Assembly: GCA_027186245.1 (NCBI GenBank)
Contig: CP114500.1
Span: 6,458,001-6,522,000, forward strand
Direction: 5' to 3'
Length of the DNA stretch: 64,000 nt
DNA from: Coriaria nepalensis
Taxonomy: Eukaryota; Streptophyta; Magnoliopsida; Cucurbitales; Coriariaceae
Position numbers and translations under genes: made by a program. Under the pieces are notes generated by a model. It made no database searches. It saw only the letters and a list, made by a program, of their open reading frames with translations, and had not been told where the DNA came from. Below, piece by piece: positions 33,162 to 45,316 of this stretch (positions are counted from its first letter, which is position 1; each line of letters starts with the position of its first letter).

Positions 33162-35983
33162 GGGCACAGTACTTATCAGAAATCGGCTAAAATAACCACT
33201 TCGGCAATCTTTCTGGATGATTCATAGCATCTGTAAGATAGAACCATGATTTCAACATATTCATAGGTGCACACTCTATACCCAGTATATATCCAGGTAT
33301 ATATAAATTATTGTGGTATCAATAACAGTCATCTATGGATTGGAACTTAAAGACAGCTGTGCACCCGCTCTCTCATGCATTCATTAGGAATTGAGCCGGG
33401 CTTTAGGAAATATTAAGTTTATGTAATGGTTTCAGATAGTAAAAAATTACTTTTAGATGTTCCCATTTTTTCCTTGTCATTAACTAGAGCAGTCTTTCCT
33501 TTGCTTTCGATTCATTGTTGGCTGTGTTTCTTTTCATCTGTAGTGAACGAGCACACGCAATCTCTTTCTATGGTATTGGAGCATACTGAACAAAGACCAT
33601 TTCTTTCAGATACTGAGGCTGCTCTGGTTAGTGGTTCGAGAGAAGCTTGAGGTGATGCCTCTCTTTATGGTGCAATCTACGGAGCTGTTGGCTTAAAAGG
33701 TGGTGCATAAAGCAATTTTGGAGAACAGTAATTACAATTGAAATCAATTGAAAGTCTGCCGCTTGCGCTGCTGCTACTTCTTTCTCAAGCTTCGTATGAA
33801 AATATTATTGCACGAGGTAGTAGTTTCAAATTCTTGAAGCTCGATTGATTCGAATCTTGACTCATATTTCATATATATTCATTCATCCATTCTTTGAATT
33901 GACCATCTAGATGGGTTTCTTTTGACCCCTTTATTAGCTTACAACCCAGGTGGTTTCAACCTTCAATATTTATTTGTAGTGTTTGTAATTTAACTGGAAT
34001 TTTAAAATTAATAATTAATAAATATCTTTCTATTGTTCCCGGAGGTTTGTTGCAGTTACCCACCCCCGTCTTTTAATATGAATATTCCTATATGGGACCA
34101 TAAATGTTATTAGACGTGTGAGAGTAGGAGAGATAGAGAGGGTGGTCCTTTATGTAGTAGGACCCATCATCTTCGTATCATATGATAAATTCTTATAGGA
34201 ATATGATATCTGTAATTCCTAGTATCATTTGAAATTTTTATTTTTATTTTTTAAATTTCGAACTTTGAACTTGATAAAAAATGTAATATAATCCTTGTGA
34301 TTGATCATGATAATCAATTGTGATTGATCATAATTATTAGTTATGATCGATGATGATTGGTCATGATTGACTATTATTATCAGTTATGATTAGTCATGAC
34401 TGATCGATTAAAATCGACATGATAATCGATCTCCTTCATTATCTGGCAATTTTTTTCAAAATTGATGTTCATCATCTATTCTTGATCTTTATAAATAAAA
34501 TATAAATCATGACATGTCAAATCATGGTAACGATAATTAAAAATCAGAAAATATCTCAAAAGGTTTTGAATTAGATTGCTAAGTTTTTAGATCTCGAAAT
34601 CATTAAAAAATAATAAATTAGAAAGTAAGAAAGAATATAATAAATGAAAACTCTAAAAATAGATTTAGAACTTCAATTTATAAACAAAATATAATAGAGA
34701 AAAGAGAAAAATAATGAATTGGTATGACTAATGGTAAATTAATCATTTTACTATTAATTTGAAAAATTATTCTTAAGATATAATATATTTAAAAAAATTT
34801 ATTATTTATTTATATATCAATTAAATAATATTTCATATTAAAAAATATCATAAGATTAAAAATAATATATTTATATAATAATAAATAAAAATAGAATTAA
34901 AAAATAAAAAGAGCATTACAGTTTTTTAGTTTATTAAAAATTAATATTGTATTAATTTATTATATATAATTAATTGTATTAAAATATAAGGAAAAATTCA
35001 TCTTAAAATATTAATTTATTAAGTTTAAGAGCCTACAATAATTTCTTTACGGGAACATGTGGAATGAGCATATCAGTGTTAGTTGTTTCGGTGATTGTCA
35101 TTATCATGTGATCAATAAGTCGATAGAGCTCGGTTATTAGACATATGATCATGACATTCGTATTAAAATGATAAACACCAAGTGATGATCGAGTTATATA
35201 TAGTCAAATTCAATGGATAGTTATATGTAATACATTATTGAACTAATTCATTATATATATTTTATATCACCTATATAAGAAAATTAACGTATAAGTTTAA
35301 AATAACATCATACGTGATGTAGAGTGAAAAATATTATATTTCATATCTGACAGGAACTACTGTAAAACTAATATTTAAAAAATATAAATCATTACTAATT
35401 AATTTTAAAATGAAAATTTAAATTTCTAACTTGGGCATACCTAGATTGTAGTTCGAATTTGAGAAGCTCATTGAAATCTAGGTAGGACCCCACATAATCT
35501 TATGTAGATTCAGAGAGCTACATGACAAGGAAAGAAGAAGAATGGATCTTATATTGCAATGTGGATGAATCTTCGAATATATAACATAAAATAGATATGT
35601 TTGCTTTCATAGGAATTATGCTACTGAAACAGGAACAAACAAGCGCCCTTTTGTCCGAATAAAATCTTGAAAGATCATTTTGTCTATCATCTCCAATCTC
35701 CATCTCACAAAGTTGACTCCTGAAAAAAAGGTATGAACTTCAAATTAGTGCTATACATGACTGAAAATTGAAACTTACCACTTCTCTAAATCAAGTCTAT
35801 CTTCCACCATTCGAAGTTATAAGTGAAATCCAACAAGCCATTAAGCATCAAGGGAAAGGGGAAAAGAAGTACCTCAAATTCAATCCCACTATCTTGATCA
35901 ATCATCTTCTCTACTTTCTCAAGCAAAAAAACAAAATTTTATCAGGAAACAAATAATAGGGTATCTGAAGCTCTCACCACACG
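33162..35983. other. Long AT-rich spacer, no gene recognised
   Basis: The first 300 bp are likely 3' UTR of the PPR gene. A small open frame at 33426-33650 has no recognised domain. 34280-34430 is an imperfect tandem tract of TGATTGATCATGAT-like words. 34440-35040 is almost pure AT. Nothing supports a gene here. Confidence 0.45.
34280..34430. repeat. Degenerate tandem tract of GATCATGAT-like units
   Basis: Variants of TGATTGATCATGAT and TTATGATCGATGAT follow each other for about 150 bp with many self-complementary GATC cores. Units vary in length, so this is a diverged minisatellite. Confidence 0.6.
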
Positions 35984-37384
35984 ATGGACAGATTAGTGAA
36001 ACCAGATGTGAAAGAAGTAGAATTATCTTTCAAAAAGGGGCAAGAATGCAGCACAACATTCAGGCTAACGAATCTTATGCACACAATGTCAGTAGCAGTC
36101 TGCTTAACAACCTCAAACCCATCTCTCTTCTCCTTCACTCGACCCTTTTCAATCCTTCCCCCTCTCTCATCTTCCTCATACATCCTCCAATCGCAACCCT
36201 CTCACCATCCGGCACTCCGAAACCCACCCGACATCATCACCGTCCGATCCTGCATGCTCCCGGCCGGTAAAGCCCACCCTAACGACCTCCGCCGTCTGTT
36301 CTCCCACCCTGGACCCCACGTCTTCCGAGACGCCACCATCCAGATCTACTTCGTCGGGCCCCACACCGTCGAATCCTTCATCTCTAACCCTACCCCTGTT
36401 TCCGAATCGAGCTTTCTCTGGAGCAAGGCCGTCTCGGGATGTACCGATCTCCAGTTAACCACTCTGCTTAAACTCGCAGTCTCTGCCGGAAAATTGAATA
36501 TGGTCTCGTGCCTGATCGATGCCGGTGCTGACGTCAACGTTAAGGAATCAAATGGCAAGTCTCTGTTATCGGCCGCGGTCAAATCCGGAAATGTTGACCT
36601 GGTCAAAGTCCTGATCTATTCGGGTATTAAGATCGATAACTCGGTAGATTTGATTTTGCATTATGCGGCGGCGATGAACCGGGTCGATTTGATTGAGATT
36701 CTGTGCAAGAATTTCCGAGATATCGGTGTAAATCGGGTTGACACGGATGGTTTGACTCCGATTCACTTAGCTGCAGTCCGAAACCGAGTCGAGGCGATTC
36801 ACTACTGCGTATCGCACGACGGAGATCCCGACGCGGTGGATCTGAAGAAATGGACTCCACTTCATTACGCCGCGGCGGAGGGGCATTTAGAGTCCGTAAG
36901 GTATTTGTTGAAATGCTCCAGCGTAAAGTACGCGATAAACGGCGAGGGGAAAACGGCATTTGATTTAGCGGTGGAGAACGGGCACGAGCATTTGTTCGAC
37001 CTGCTGCGGTTGGGGGATTTGCTGCAGAGAGCGGTGAGGATGAATGATGTGGACGGGGTGAGGCGGTGGTTAGGGGAAGGGGCGAAGGTGAACGGTAGGG
37101 ATCAGAACGGGTGGACAGCGTTGCATAGGGCGGCGTTTAAGGGAGCAGTGGAGTGTGTGAAGGTTTTGATCGAGTATGGAGCGAAGGTGGAGGAGGTTGA
37201 TGAGGAAGGGTATACACCGGTTGATTGTGCAATTGAGGGAGGGCATGTGAAGGTGGCGTTGATGCTTGTTGCAGACGGGGCGAAGGCGAGTGACAAGGGG
37301 TTGAAAAAGTTGGTGGAGCCGCCGTTGAAGGTGGAGAAGGTTAATCGGGAGTTGGTTGTTGGTTCGATGAGTAGTGTGAGGTAG
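35984..37384 (+). CDS. VAPYRIN-like MSP-ankyrin protein
   Basis: A single exon of 466 aa. The N-terminal ~130 aa form an MSP/VAMP-associated type domain (MDRLVKPDVKEVELSFKKGQECSTTFRLTNLMHTMSVAV, then PPLSSSSYILQ and DATIQIYFVGP). They are followed by eight to nine ankyrin repeats (about aa 155-440), such as LLKLAVSAGKLNMVSCLIDAGADVNVKE, DGLTPIHLAAVRNRVEAIHYCVSHDGDPDAVD, KKWTPLHYAAAEGHLESVRYLL and NGWTALHRAAFKGAVECVKVLIEYGAKVEEVD. The order MSP then ankyrins is that of VAPYRIN, the protein needed for intracellular accommodation of arbuscular mycorrhizal fungi, but this one is shorter than symbiotic VAPYRIN (about 540 aa) and its MSP sequence fits the VAPYRIN-like branch better. MSP domains bind membrane-trafficking partners, so a trafficking or scaffold role is inferred. 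The GC content is clearly higher than in the flanks. Confidence 0.85.
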   Translation: MDRLVKPDVKEVELSFKKGQECSTTFRLTNLMHTMSVAVCLTTSNPSLFSFTRPFSILPPLSSSSYILQSQPSHHPALRNPPDIITVRSCMLPAGKAHPNDLRRLFSHPGPHVFRDATIQIYFVGPHTVESFISNPTPVSESSFLWSKAVSGCTDLQLTTLLKLAVSAGKLNMVSCLIDAGADVNVKESNGKSLLSAAVKSGNVDLVKVLIYSGIKIDNSVDLILHYAAAMNRVDLIEILCKNFRDIGVNRVDTDGLTPIHLAAVRNRVEAIHYCVSHDGDPDAVDLKKWTPLHYAAAEGHLESVRYLLKCSSVKYAINGEGKTAFDLAVENGHEHLFDLLRLGDLLQRAVRMNDVDGVRRWLGEGAKVNGRDQNGWTALHRAAFKGAVECVKVLIEYGAKVEEVDEEGYTPVDCAIEGGHVKVALMLVADGAKASDKGLKKLVEPPLKVEKVNRELVVGSMSSVR

Positions 37385-37988
37385 AAGTTTGTATATACTG
37401 TACTCTGATTTCGTGATTTCTATGTTTATATAATATATATGATAAGACAGAGAGGGAGAGAGCATGATTTTTCTTTTCTTTTTGTCTGTTAAATTTGATG
37501 TGGAGTGAAGATGAAAGCAATGAAGAAGATGAATCGTAAACATCTTGTTGAATATTGATGGACAGTAAATTCTCATTGGAATTTTATATATAATTTATGG
37601 TCTAGATTTTCAAATAATTAATCCTACGGTTGCAATTACTTCACCTCATTTAAATTGACTGCTCGGTAAACAGAGTATACTTTCTATATATCTTCAACTG
37701 CTTCCATTTTCTCTCTACAAGACTACAACTAAGTGGGTCCACCTGCAACACTGCTCCTTCCTTGTCTCCCCATTATGTTCTAAGTACCTTCTTTAGATCT
37801 TCTGGAATACACTCTGCTGGTGCAAAATTTTGACTCGAGTTTTGAAAGCCAAAATTCAGGTCAGCAGCTTAAAGTAATGATGTAAGATATAGTTTTGATT
37901 TTGTCTGACCTTGAAAGAGTGGCCGACCTTGTGGGCTGAACTTACACTTCATCATGGTCGGAAGATGACTAGTATGAATAGGTATCGG

Positions 37989-37991
<3 letters not shown>

Positions 37992-38022
<31 letters not shown>
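37992..38022. repeat. (AT)n microsatellite
   Basis: About 15 uninterrupted AT dinucleotides downstream of the VAPYRIN-like gene. Confidence 0.9.
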
Positions 38023-38026
<4 letters not shown>

Positions 38027-39253
38027 CAGGTAGAAATAATAGATCAACACTTGTTTTGATGTATTAACAGTAGTGCCGTCTGTCGGAACGACAAAATCTT
38101 GTTCGATCAACACTTGATAATCTTTCAACATATAAGGTTTGCAAACAACGAATGATGGGGGTCCTTCCGGTGGTTGTGGGGGGATAATGGGAAGAAGTAG
38201 ATAGTCTGTCTAGAGGTGGCTGGGTGTAATAAGCATTATGGAAAGTCCATTCAAGATCATTTCTAAATCAAACAGGTTGCCTTAAAAGAAGACTACGATG
38301 CTTTCACTATGGTTATAAGAATATTGAAGTGAGACTAAATGGAATAGCGAAGACTATGATGTTTTTCTATGGCAAAACAAGTTTCATATTATAGAAAATG
38401 AGAAGGTAGTCATTGTTGGTTTAAAGGTAAATATATATATATATATATTTGAATAATTTTAAAGATAATTATTTCTTTATAATTTGTGATAAATAATATA
38501 TTACATCTTTTGAAAATATCTAATAGTAATATTTTTTATTGAAAAAATAATAAAATATGATATACATAATAGTATTTAATTAATCTAAACAATAAAATAT
38601 AAAAGCTGAAGTAGAGTTATTTGAAAAATTATTAATTAAAATTAAATTAAAATTACAAAAAAATAATTTAAAAAATTGATGTGAATACTTCACAATTCAT
38701 TATCGATATAATTATGTGTATTTTAATTTTATTATTAGAATTTTTTCATGTTAGAAAAAAAAATCATATAATTATAAATAATTCATCATCTTTAAAATAC
38801 GTTTTTGTGTTTTAAAACTTATTTTTTCGTTTATAAAATTAAAAATATATTTTTAACTAATATGATCTATTTAGTTAGACTCGATAAATAAATTTTTGAA
38901 TATAATTTTTTATTTTTTAATTATTTTTTAACTATTATAAAAATTATTATTAAAAATTATTTTTATTTTTCTTAAAAAAAAAAAAAAAAACTCCATTCCG
39001 GAATTCTTTTTCTTTTTCTAAACAAACAGGCCCGCACAGTTTTTGTAACTTACAACGAAACGAAGGAAGGAAGGAAGGATAATGATAGTTCTTTCTAATT
39101 TTCTGCGCCCTCATTATTTATTTTCCTTTTTGGGCCCTGTTTTTCCCGCCCATTTCAAATCTCCAGAGTTGTTTGTCAGCACCTCGCCACGATGGCAATC
39201 CGGGTGAAACCCAAATCTTCCAATCCGTGCCGTCCCTTTCCGAATCCAATCGT

Positions 39254-39264
39254 TCTATATAAAC
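39254..39264 (+). promoter_or_regulatory. TATA box of histone H2A.X gene
   Basis: TCTATATAAAC sits about 110 bp upstream of the ATG at 39370, at a plausible distance for a short histone leader. Confidence 0.6.
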
Positions 39265-39369
39265 CAAGCGAAGTAAACGAATAATCTTCACAGCAATTCA
39301 AAATATATCCATAACTCTCTCTTTTTCAAACAATAAATCCAGAAGTTCCTTCCCGCCCTTCTTACAGCC

Positions 39370-39903
39370 ATGAGCTCCGTCGAGGCAACCACCACCAAGG
39401 GAGGCAGAGGCAAGCCAAAGGCCACCAAATCTGTTTCCAGATCCATGAAAGCTGGTCTTCAATTTCCAGTTGGCCGAGTCGCAAGGTACCTGAAGAAAGG
39501 ACGATATGCTCAGCGCGTTGGATCTGGATCGCCTGTCTATCTCTCTGCCGTTCTTGAATACCTCGCTGCTGAGGTTTGTCTCCATCTCCTAAACTTTTTC
39601 GACTTCTTCTTCCTTTGAGTTCGTATTTTCTGCGATCAATTTTACGTTTCTGACTGTATTCGTGAATCGATCTGGAAATAGGTGCTGGAATTGGCAGGAA
39701 ACGCAGCGAGAGATAACAAGAAGAACCGAATCGTGCCAAGGCACATCCAGCTTGCAGTGAGGAACGATGAGGAGTTCAGTAAGCTTCTCGGAACTGTGAC
39801 GATCGCAAATGGAGGAGTTATGCCTAACATTCATCAGAATCTCTTGCCTAAGAAGTCTGGGAAGGGCAAGATTGATATCGGATCTGCTTCGCAGGAGTTC
39901 TAA
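39370..39903 (+). CDS. H2A.X: Histone H2A.X variant
   Basis: Two exons, 39370-39573 and 39682-39903, joined as [17 protein letters not shown], giving 141 aa. The histone fold is complete ([77 protein letters not shown]), followed by the docking region [18 protein letters not shown]. The protein ends in SQEF, the C-terminal motif whose Ser is phosphorylated by ATM/ATR to mark DNA double-strand breaks, which separates H2A.X from canonical H2A (no SQEF) and H2A.W (SPKK tail). The N-terminal tail is short and Lys/Gly-rich. The intron position after AAE is typical of plant H2A genes. A LINE remnant lies about 290 bp downstream. Confidence 0.96.
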
Positions 39904-40189
39904 ACTTTTGCAATCCCTTATCTTCATCCAAAAGAAATGTTTCTTGACTAGTAACTTGTTACACAGTTGTTCTTATCATTCTAATTCCGCTCGTAGGTAG
40001 GACAATTAGGTTTTGTAAAGCACAAGCATTTTGAATTGGAATTATATTTTGCGGGTCCGCTCTCTTTTGGTTGTGTTCGTGATATAATTTTTGGTAATCG
40101 AAACTTGAATCTTCATTTTGTCGAATTTTTAGCATCCGGTGTTATTGTTTAAGCATTTTTTGAAATTATACTGAGTAAGAATCTTTATT

Positions 40190-43100
40190 TTGGAAGGACT
40201 ACGGTTAATAGCAGGAGACTACCTTACTGTGAGGAGGTGGGAACCAAACTTTAGTGCGGAGCATGCAGTTGTCGAGAAAACAGCTGTTTGGGTGCGATTT
40301 CCAGGTTTACCTATGGAAATTCTTAGCCCCTTGATGAAGATTGCGAATATAATAGGGAAGCCCATCAAGGTAGATATTATAACACGCAATTTCAACAGCG
40401 GGGCAGATTTTCCCGAGTTTGTGTCGAAATAGATCTCATCAAATCTCTCATCCCGACAATTAATTTTGATGGAAACCAAGTGTGCATATTGAATATGAAC
40501 GGATTCAATATGGCGATGTTCCAAATCATGCAGCCCCTACTACGGTGGTTCCAGCTCAAAGTGTTAATTTGGAGACAGAAGCATACGGACCATGGATGAT
40601 AGTTGAAAATCGCCGTCAACGTAAAGGAACAAGACCACCGCAACAGAAAGGACATGGTATTATTGAGCGTCAGCTTGAAACACAAGGTAAAGAGAGGCAA
40701 TGTAGTCATCACAATGAAGTCATTGAAGATGGACCACCAACCGAAAAGAGAAATTTAGAGTCTGAGATTAACGCCCAATTAACCAGAGATCAGTGCTAAG
40801 GGGCCCGTGACTATAAACAAAGAATCCCCAAAAGCCCCAGTCATTTCCGTAGTAACCCAATCAAAGAAAACTCCAAAAAATAATGCCACAACCCCACAAA
40901 TGGGCCACAGAGGTTATACCCAACAATCTGACAAAGGGGAATCGCCTTCCTTTTTATCTCTGCCTCCCAGAAATATCCAATTACCTGCTGTTAGAGTGGA
41001 GAATTCTAAGGAATTGAGTCAACCCGGTGTTGAAATGGAGATAAATGATCATGATAATCGAAGCTCTTCTTAGAAGGGATTTGACAGTGTCAGAAAAGCA
41101 AAGCATATGCACGGTTGAATCCTCATCCAGGTGAAACTGAGGTCTTGGATCAAATGGAATCCTCAACTGATGGTGGGATAGCTGAGATCCCAAATGCTCG
41201 GTACTATGCTGTTCTTAATGAATCTTCTGCTATGGAACTGTAGAGGTGCAGGTAATCAACGCTCCATAAATAATTCTCGTGATCTGATTGAGAAACATAA
41301 AGTGAGTTTATGTGCTTTCTTTGAAACTAAATGTAATGGTAGACATGGAATAAAAATTCTGAGGAAACTGGGGTTTAAAGATCTCCTCATCGTCGATGGG
41401 CATGGGTTTTCAGGGGGAACCTGGAGTGCTTTGGACTCAGAAGTTTTCAGAGCTAGAGTGATCGGCCACTGTTTTCAATTGGTTCACATCCTCTTTCATG
41501 AAAATTCGAGTTATCCATGGGTGGGTACGTTTGTTTATGCAAGCCCGGAAGCTAGTATGTGGTATGCTTTCTCTGAGGAGATGGAGAAATTATCCAATCA
41601 GATGAATAAATCCTTGGGTCGTAGCCGGGGATTTCAGTGAAATTTGCAGTCCCTCTGAAAATAAAGGGGGAGGACAGGTTTCTTTAAGCCAATGCCTCAA
41701 ATTCTCTGATTGGATCAACAATTGTGGCTTAATGGATTTGGGGTATGCAGGCCCTGATGCAACTTTAACATGCTAGGAGGTTGTGCTAGAACTAATAAAT
41801 GCTTAGACCGTGTTCTCGCTTCCTCAAATTGGCGTATTAAGTTTGAAGATGCTCATGTTTATCACCGGCCCAGAACTTACTCGGATCATAATCTAATGCT
41901 TCTTAATCTTTACCACGAGGAGAGCCTAAGCCACAGCGACCTTTTAGATTTGAAAATATTTGGCTTTTTCATCTGGATTGTGATTCTTTGATTCTACGTT
42001 GCTGGAATTCGCATGGTAATTGGCTCAATAGGATTAACACAATTCAAAGTACGTTCAAGGAGTGGAATCATAACACCTTTGGTAATATCTTTGCGTGAAA
42101 GAAGAAAATCCAAGCTCGTCTTCTGGGGGTCTGACAATTCTTTCGAGGAGCCCTATGCACTCTAGGCAGCAACTTGAAAGAGCTTTAATAGAGGAGTATA
42201 ATAAGGTGCTCACACAGGAGGAAATATATTGGTTTCAAGAATCCCGCTCTAAATGGATTACAGGTGGAGATAGAAATACTGCATTTTTTCATGCAACTAC
42301 TATAAATCGAAGAAGATGAAATAAGACGATCAAGGTAATTTGTGTACAGATAAAGACCATTTGAAAAATATGGCTGTGGGTTTTTTTTTTCCAAATTCTG
42401 TATACCGATAGTACTCCTCATATTGATCATATTGAATGGGATTTTTGTCCAAGAATTAGTAATGAGGAGGCGAATTCCCTCATGGCTCCCATTTCCAAAC
42501 AAGAGGTTCACGATGCTTTATTTAATATGGGAAAATGGAAGGCTCCGGGTTTTGATGGCTTAAATGCGGGGTTTTATCAACGTTCCTGGAACATTGTTAG
42601 TGACTCCCTCCATATTCTAGTGGCTGATGCTCTTACTCAGGGACAATTTCCAGAAGAATTAAATCAGATCCTCATTACACTCATACCCAAAGTGAACTGT
42701 CCGTACAAGATCATCACCAAATGCTTGGTAAATAGAATCCGACCCATTTGAGTGAGATTGTCTCCCCTAGCCAGTGCAGCTTTCTTCCAGGCAGGTTAGC
42801 TAGTGACAATATAATTATATCCGAAGAAGCTTTTCACTCTATGAGAGTCAAGAAAGGGAAGGCTGGGTATTTTGCACTTAAAGTTGATCTTGGGAAACCG
42901 TATGATAGAGTCCTTTGGAACTTCTTAGAACATACACTTCATGCTTTTGGCTTTCCTTATGGTTTGATCCGGCTTATCATGTACTGTATTACTTCAACCA
43001 CTATGACAGTTCTATGGAATGGTGAGGAGACAAACCCCTTCAAACCGCAGCGAGGTCTTCGCCAAGGGAATCGGTTATCACCTTACCTTTTCGTTCAGTG

Positions 43101-45085
43101 CATGGAACGACTAGCTCAACTGATCTCCAATGAAGTTATGAGGGCAGCTTGGAAGCCTATGAGATTGGCAAAGATAAGATTGAATTATCTCACTTATTCT
43201 TTGCTGATGATCTTATATTATTTGGTACGGAAACTCGGTCTCAAATGAGATCAGTTAAAAGATGTCTTACGATCTTTAGTGAAGCCTCTCGCCTTTCCAT
43301 GAACCAAGGGAAATAAAAAATCCGTTTCTCTAAAAATATCTCCCTTAGCCAAAAATCAGCTTGGAGTACATTACTTGGGGTTGGGATTACAGAGAATCTT
43401 GGTAAGTATCTAGGCGTCCCTTTGATCTACTCAAGAATTAAGAAGAGCTTTTACATGGATCCAATTGATAAAATCTCCTCTCGGTTAGCAAGCTGGAAAT
43501 CCAAGCTCCCAAAATATTGCCGGTCGCACTACGCTTTTTAAATCAGTTCTTGATTCTATTCCAGTGTATACCACGATGACAACTCAACTTCCGGTCTTTG
43601 TTCACAAAGAAATTGACAAAGCAAGACACAGATTCTTGTGGAGCTCTCATCTCTGAAATCAAGCATTGCTGGCTAAAGCTGGATGGAGACTTCTTGATAA
43701 TCAAAGTAGTTTGTGGGCTTCAATCCTCAGATCAAAATATGGAAATGGGAGTGATCTTACAGTGCCTCTTCCGAGAAGAACTTGTCAATCCTATACTTGG
43801 AAAAGCCTCCAGGCTGCGAACGATGTCCTTTTAAAGGGTTTGGGTCTGGCAGGACCATAAATTTTTGGACAGATAATTGTTAAATTCTAGTAAGATTTAT
43901 GATCTTCTTAACATGGAAGTTACTGATTGTCCTCCGGAGAAAGTCCATAACTTCATTACGAATGGCTACTAGGATAGAGACAAGTTACTTCAATACCTTC
44001 CGCTACATTTCGCTAACAAAGTCATTGGTTATCCTCTCCCTAAAAATGGTGTTTATGAAGAGGTGAGGGTCTGGACCGCTGATACAGGAGGTATGTTCTG
44101 TTGCAAAAGTGTTTGTAATATCCTTTTATACCCTTCTACTTTTCCAGAAATGAATATTGGTTGGATTTGGAAATCTGTTGCTATGCATAAATGGTCTCAT
44201 TTAGCTTGGTTTGCTTAGCATGGTCGGATCCTTACTAATGAGTTGAGATTTAGGCGAGGCTTATCATCTTCCAATTTTGTCCAATATGTTGCTCCACTGA
44301 AGAGTTTGTTATTCATGTTTCAAGAGATTGCCCCACCTTAGCAAAACTGGTGTGGAATTTGTTGCTTCATTTTCTATTTGATTCCAGAACTTTGTTCAGT
44401 TCGAATTTACAAGGTTGGATGGAAAATAACATAAAACAAGCCCCTACTACTCAATGTATCTCTGTTCCTTGGCCTACTATTTTCTTAGCTACTTTTTGGG
44501 GTATTTGGAGAGCTAGATGTATGAAGAGTATTGACAACATAGACTCCAACATTAATACGGTCGTAGGGCAAATTATATCTGTGATTGAAGTTTGGCAGGC
44601 TACTTTGGAAAACAAATCAGATCTCCCTCCAGTGGTGAATGTGTCTTTTTGTTGGAAAAAACCTTGGGATGGGTGAAGTTTAACACGGATGGAGCGGCAA
44701 AAGGCAACTCGGGTGCTGCAGGAGGAGGCCTTATTTGGGATTGTGATGGAAACTGGATTGGAGGTTTATCACTCCACCTCGGGACTACTACTAATATTAT
44801 TACTGAACTTGAAGCTCTCAGATTTGATTTTAAAGTTTGCTTGGGAGAGTGGCTTTAGATTTTTTGAATGTGTGGTGGATGCTATTTCTATTTTTCAAAT
44901 GCTAACTAAAGATGCAGATTTGCATGGAGCGGAAAAATTTCTCATTATAGTTGCTGACAAAAGAGTAGAATTGCAAGCTTAATCATAACTTTCGAGAAGG
45001 AAATAAATGTGCTTGCGAATTTTGGAGTTCAATCTGGCCAGATGCAGCGAATTTTCTACGACCCCCAGATTGTGAATGTTATGTT
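40190..45085 (+). mobile_element. L1-type LINE, 5'-truncated and degenerate
   Basis: A non-LTR retrotransposon whose domains appear in order across all three frames. ORF1 has lost its beginning and starts in the DUF4283 domain (LRLIAGDYLTVRRWEPNF, VWVRFPGLPMEILSPLMKIANIIGKPIKVD, 40190-40430), followed by the YGPWMIVENRRQRKG tail. ORF2 begins near 41210 with an AP endonuclease, followed by reverse transcriptase (about 42480-43330) and a C-terminal RNase H (about 44670-44970). Many stops and frameshifts make it dead. The 3' end lies somewhere between 45085 and about 45190, where an A/G-rich run may be a decayed poly(A) tail. It inserted between H2A.X and UTP15. Confidence 0.85.
41194..44985 (+). 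pseudogene. LINE ORF2 remnant (endonuclease, reverse transcriptase, RNase H)
   Basis: Endonuclease: LLWNCRGAGNQRS, FFETKC (catalytic Glu), a frameshift near 41615 after which GDFSEI is read in the next frame, and SDHNLML (catalytic His) in the 41770-41991 frame. Reverse transcriptase: KWKAPGFDGLNAGFYQ, LITLIPKVNCP directly fused to YKIITKCLVNRIRPI with the usual EFRPISLCNV block deleted, PSQCSFLPGR, ALKVDLGKPYDRV, GLRQGNRLSPYLF, where GD is GN, and FFADDLILFGT read in a shifted frame near 43195-43230. RNase H: VKFNTDGAAKGNSGAAGGGLIWDCDGNWIGG with ITELEALRF. It is non-functional. Confidence 0.85.
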
Positions 45086-45316
45086 ATCTGAGGATTCCGG
45101 CGGTTTTACTTCTCTAAGATGCTCTCGCCTCTCTCTTGCTTAGCTTGTTTCCTTTTGTCACCATATAAAGAAAAAGAAGAAAAAAGGGTGTTATATCTAA
45201 AGCTACAAAACGGCATCGTGCAAAACCCTTGTCAATAGAAAAGAGTAAACCTGAAGTTAAAACCCTTCTAAAAAACCTAATTCTCCTCTCGGACGAAACC
45301 TTGCTATTTATCGTCA
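45086..45316 (+). promoter_or_regulatory. Short UTP15 promoter with telo-box-like words
   Basis: Two AAAACCCTT words (45222-45230 and 45259-45267) lie within 100 bp of the UTP15 start. Telo-box-like motifs are common in plant ribosome-biogenesis promoters. The LINE ends only about 130-230 bp upstream of the start codon, so the native promoter may be truncated or partly replaced. Confidence 0.5.

Larger units (their letters stand above)
37385..39369. other. Spacer with AT microsatellites and H2A.X promoter
   Basis: (AT)n runs lie at 37992-38022 and about 38431-38448, and 38450-38990 is AT-rich with no coding signal. The last 250 bp form the H2A.X promoter, with a TATA box TCTATATAAAC at 39254-39264 about 110 bp before the start codon. 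Confidence 0.55.

Noticed and set aside
37070..37576. Minus-strand frame of 168 codons, His/Leu-rich
   Set aside because: Antisense of the VAPYRIN-like ankyrin end; composition follows from the plus-strand codons and no domain is seen.
39298..39927. Several minus-strand frames over histone H2A.X
   Set aside because: Antisense shadows of a well-conserved histone gene.
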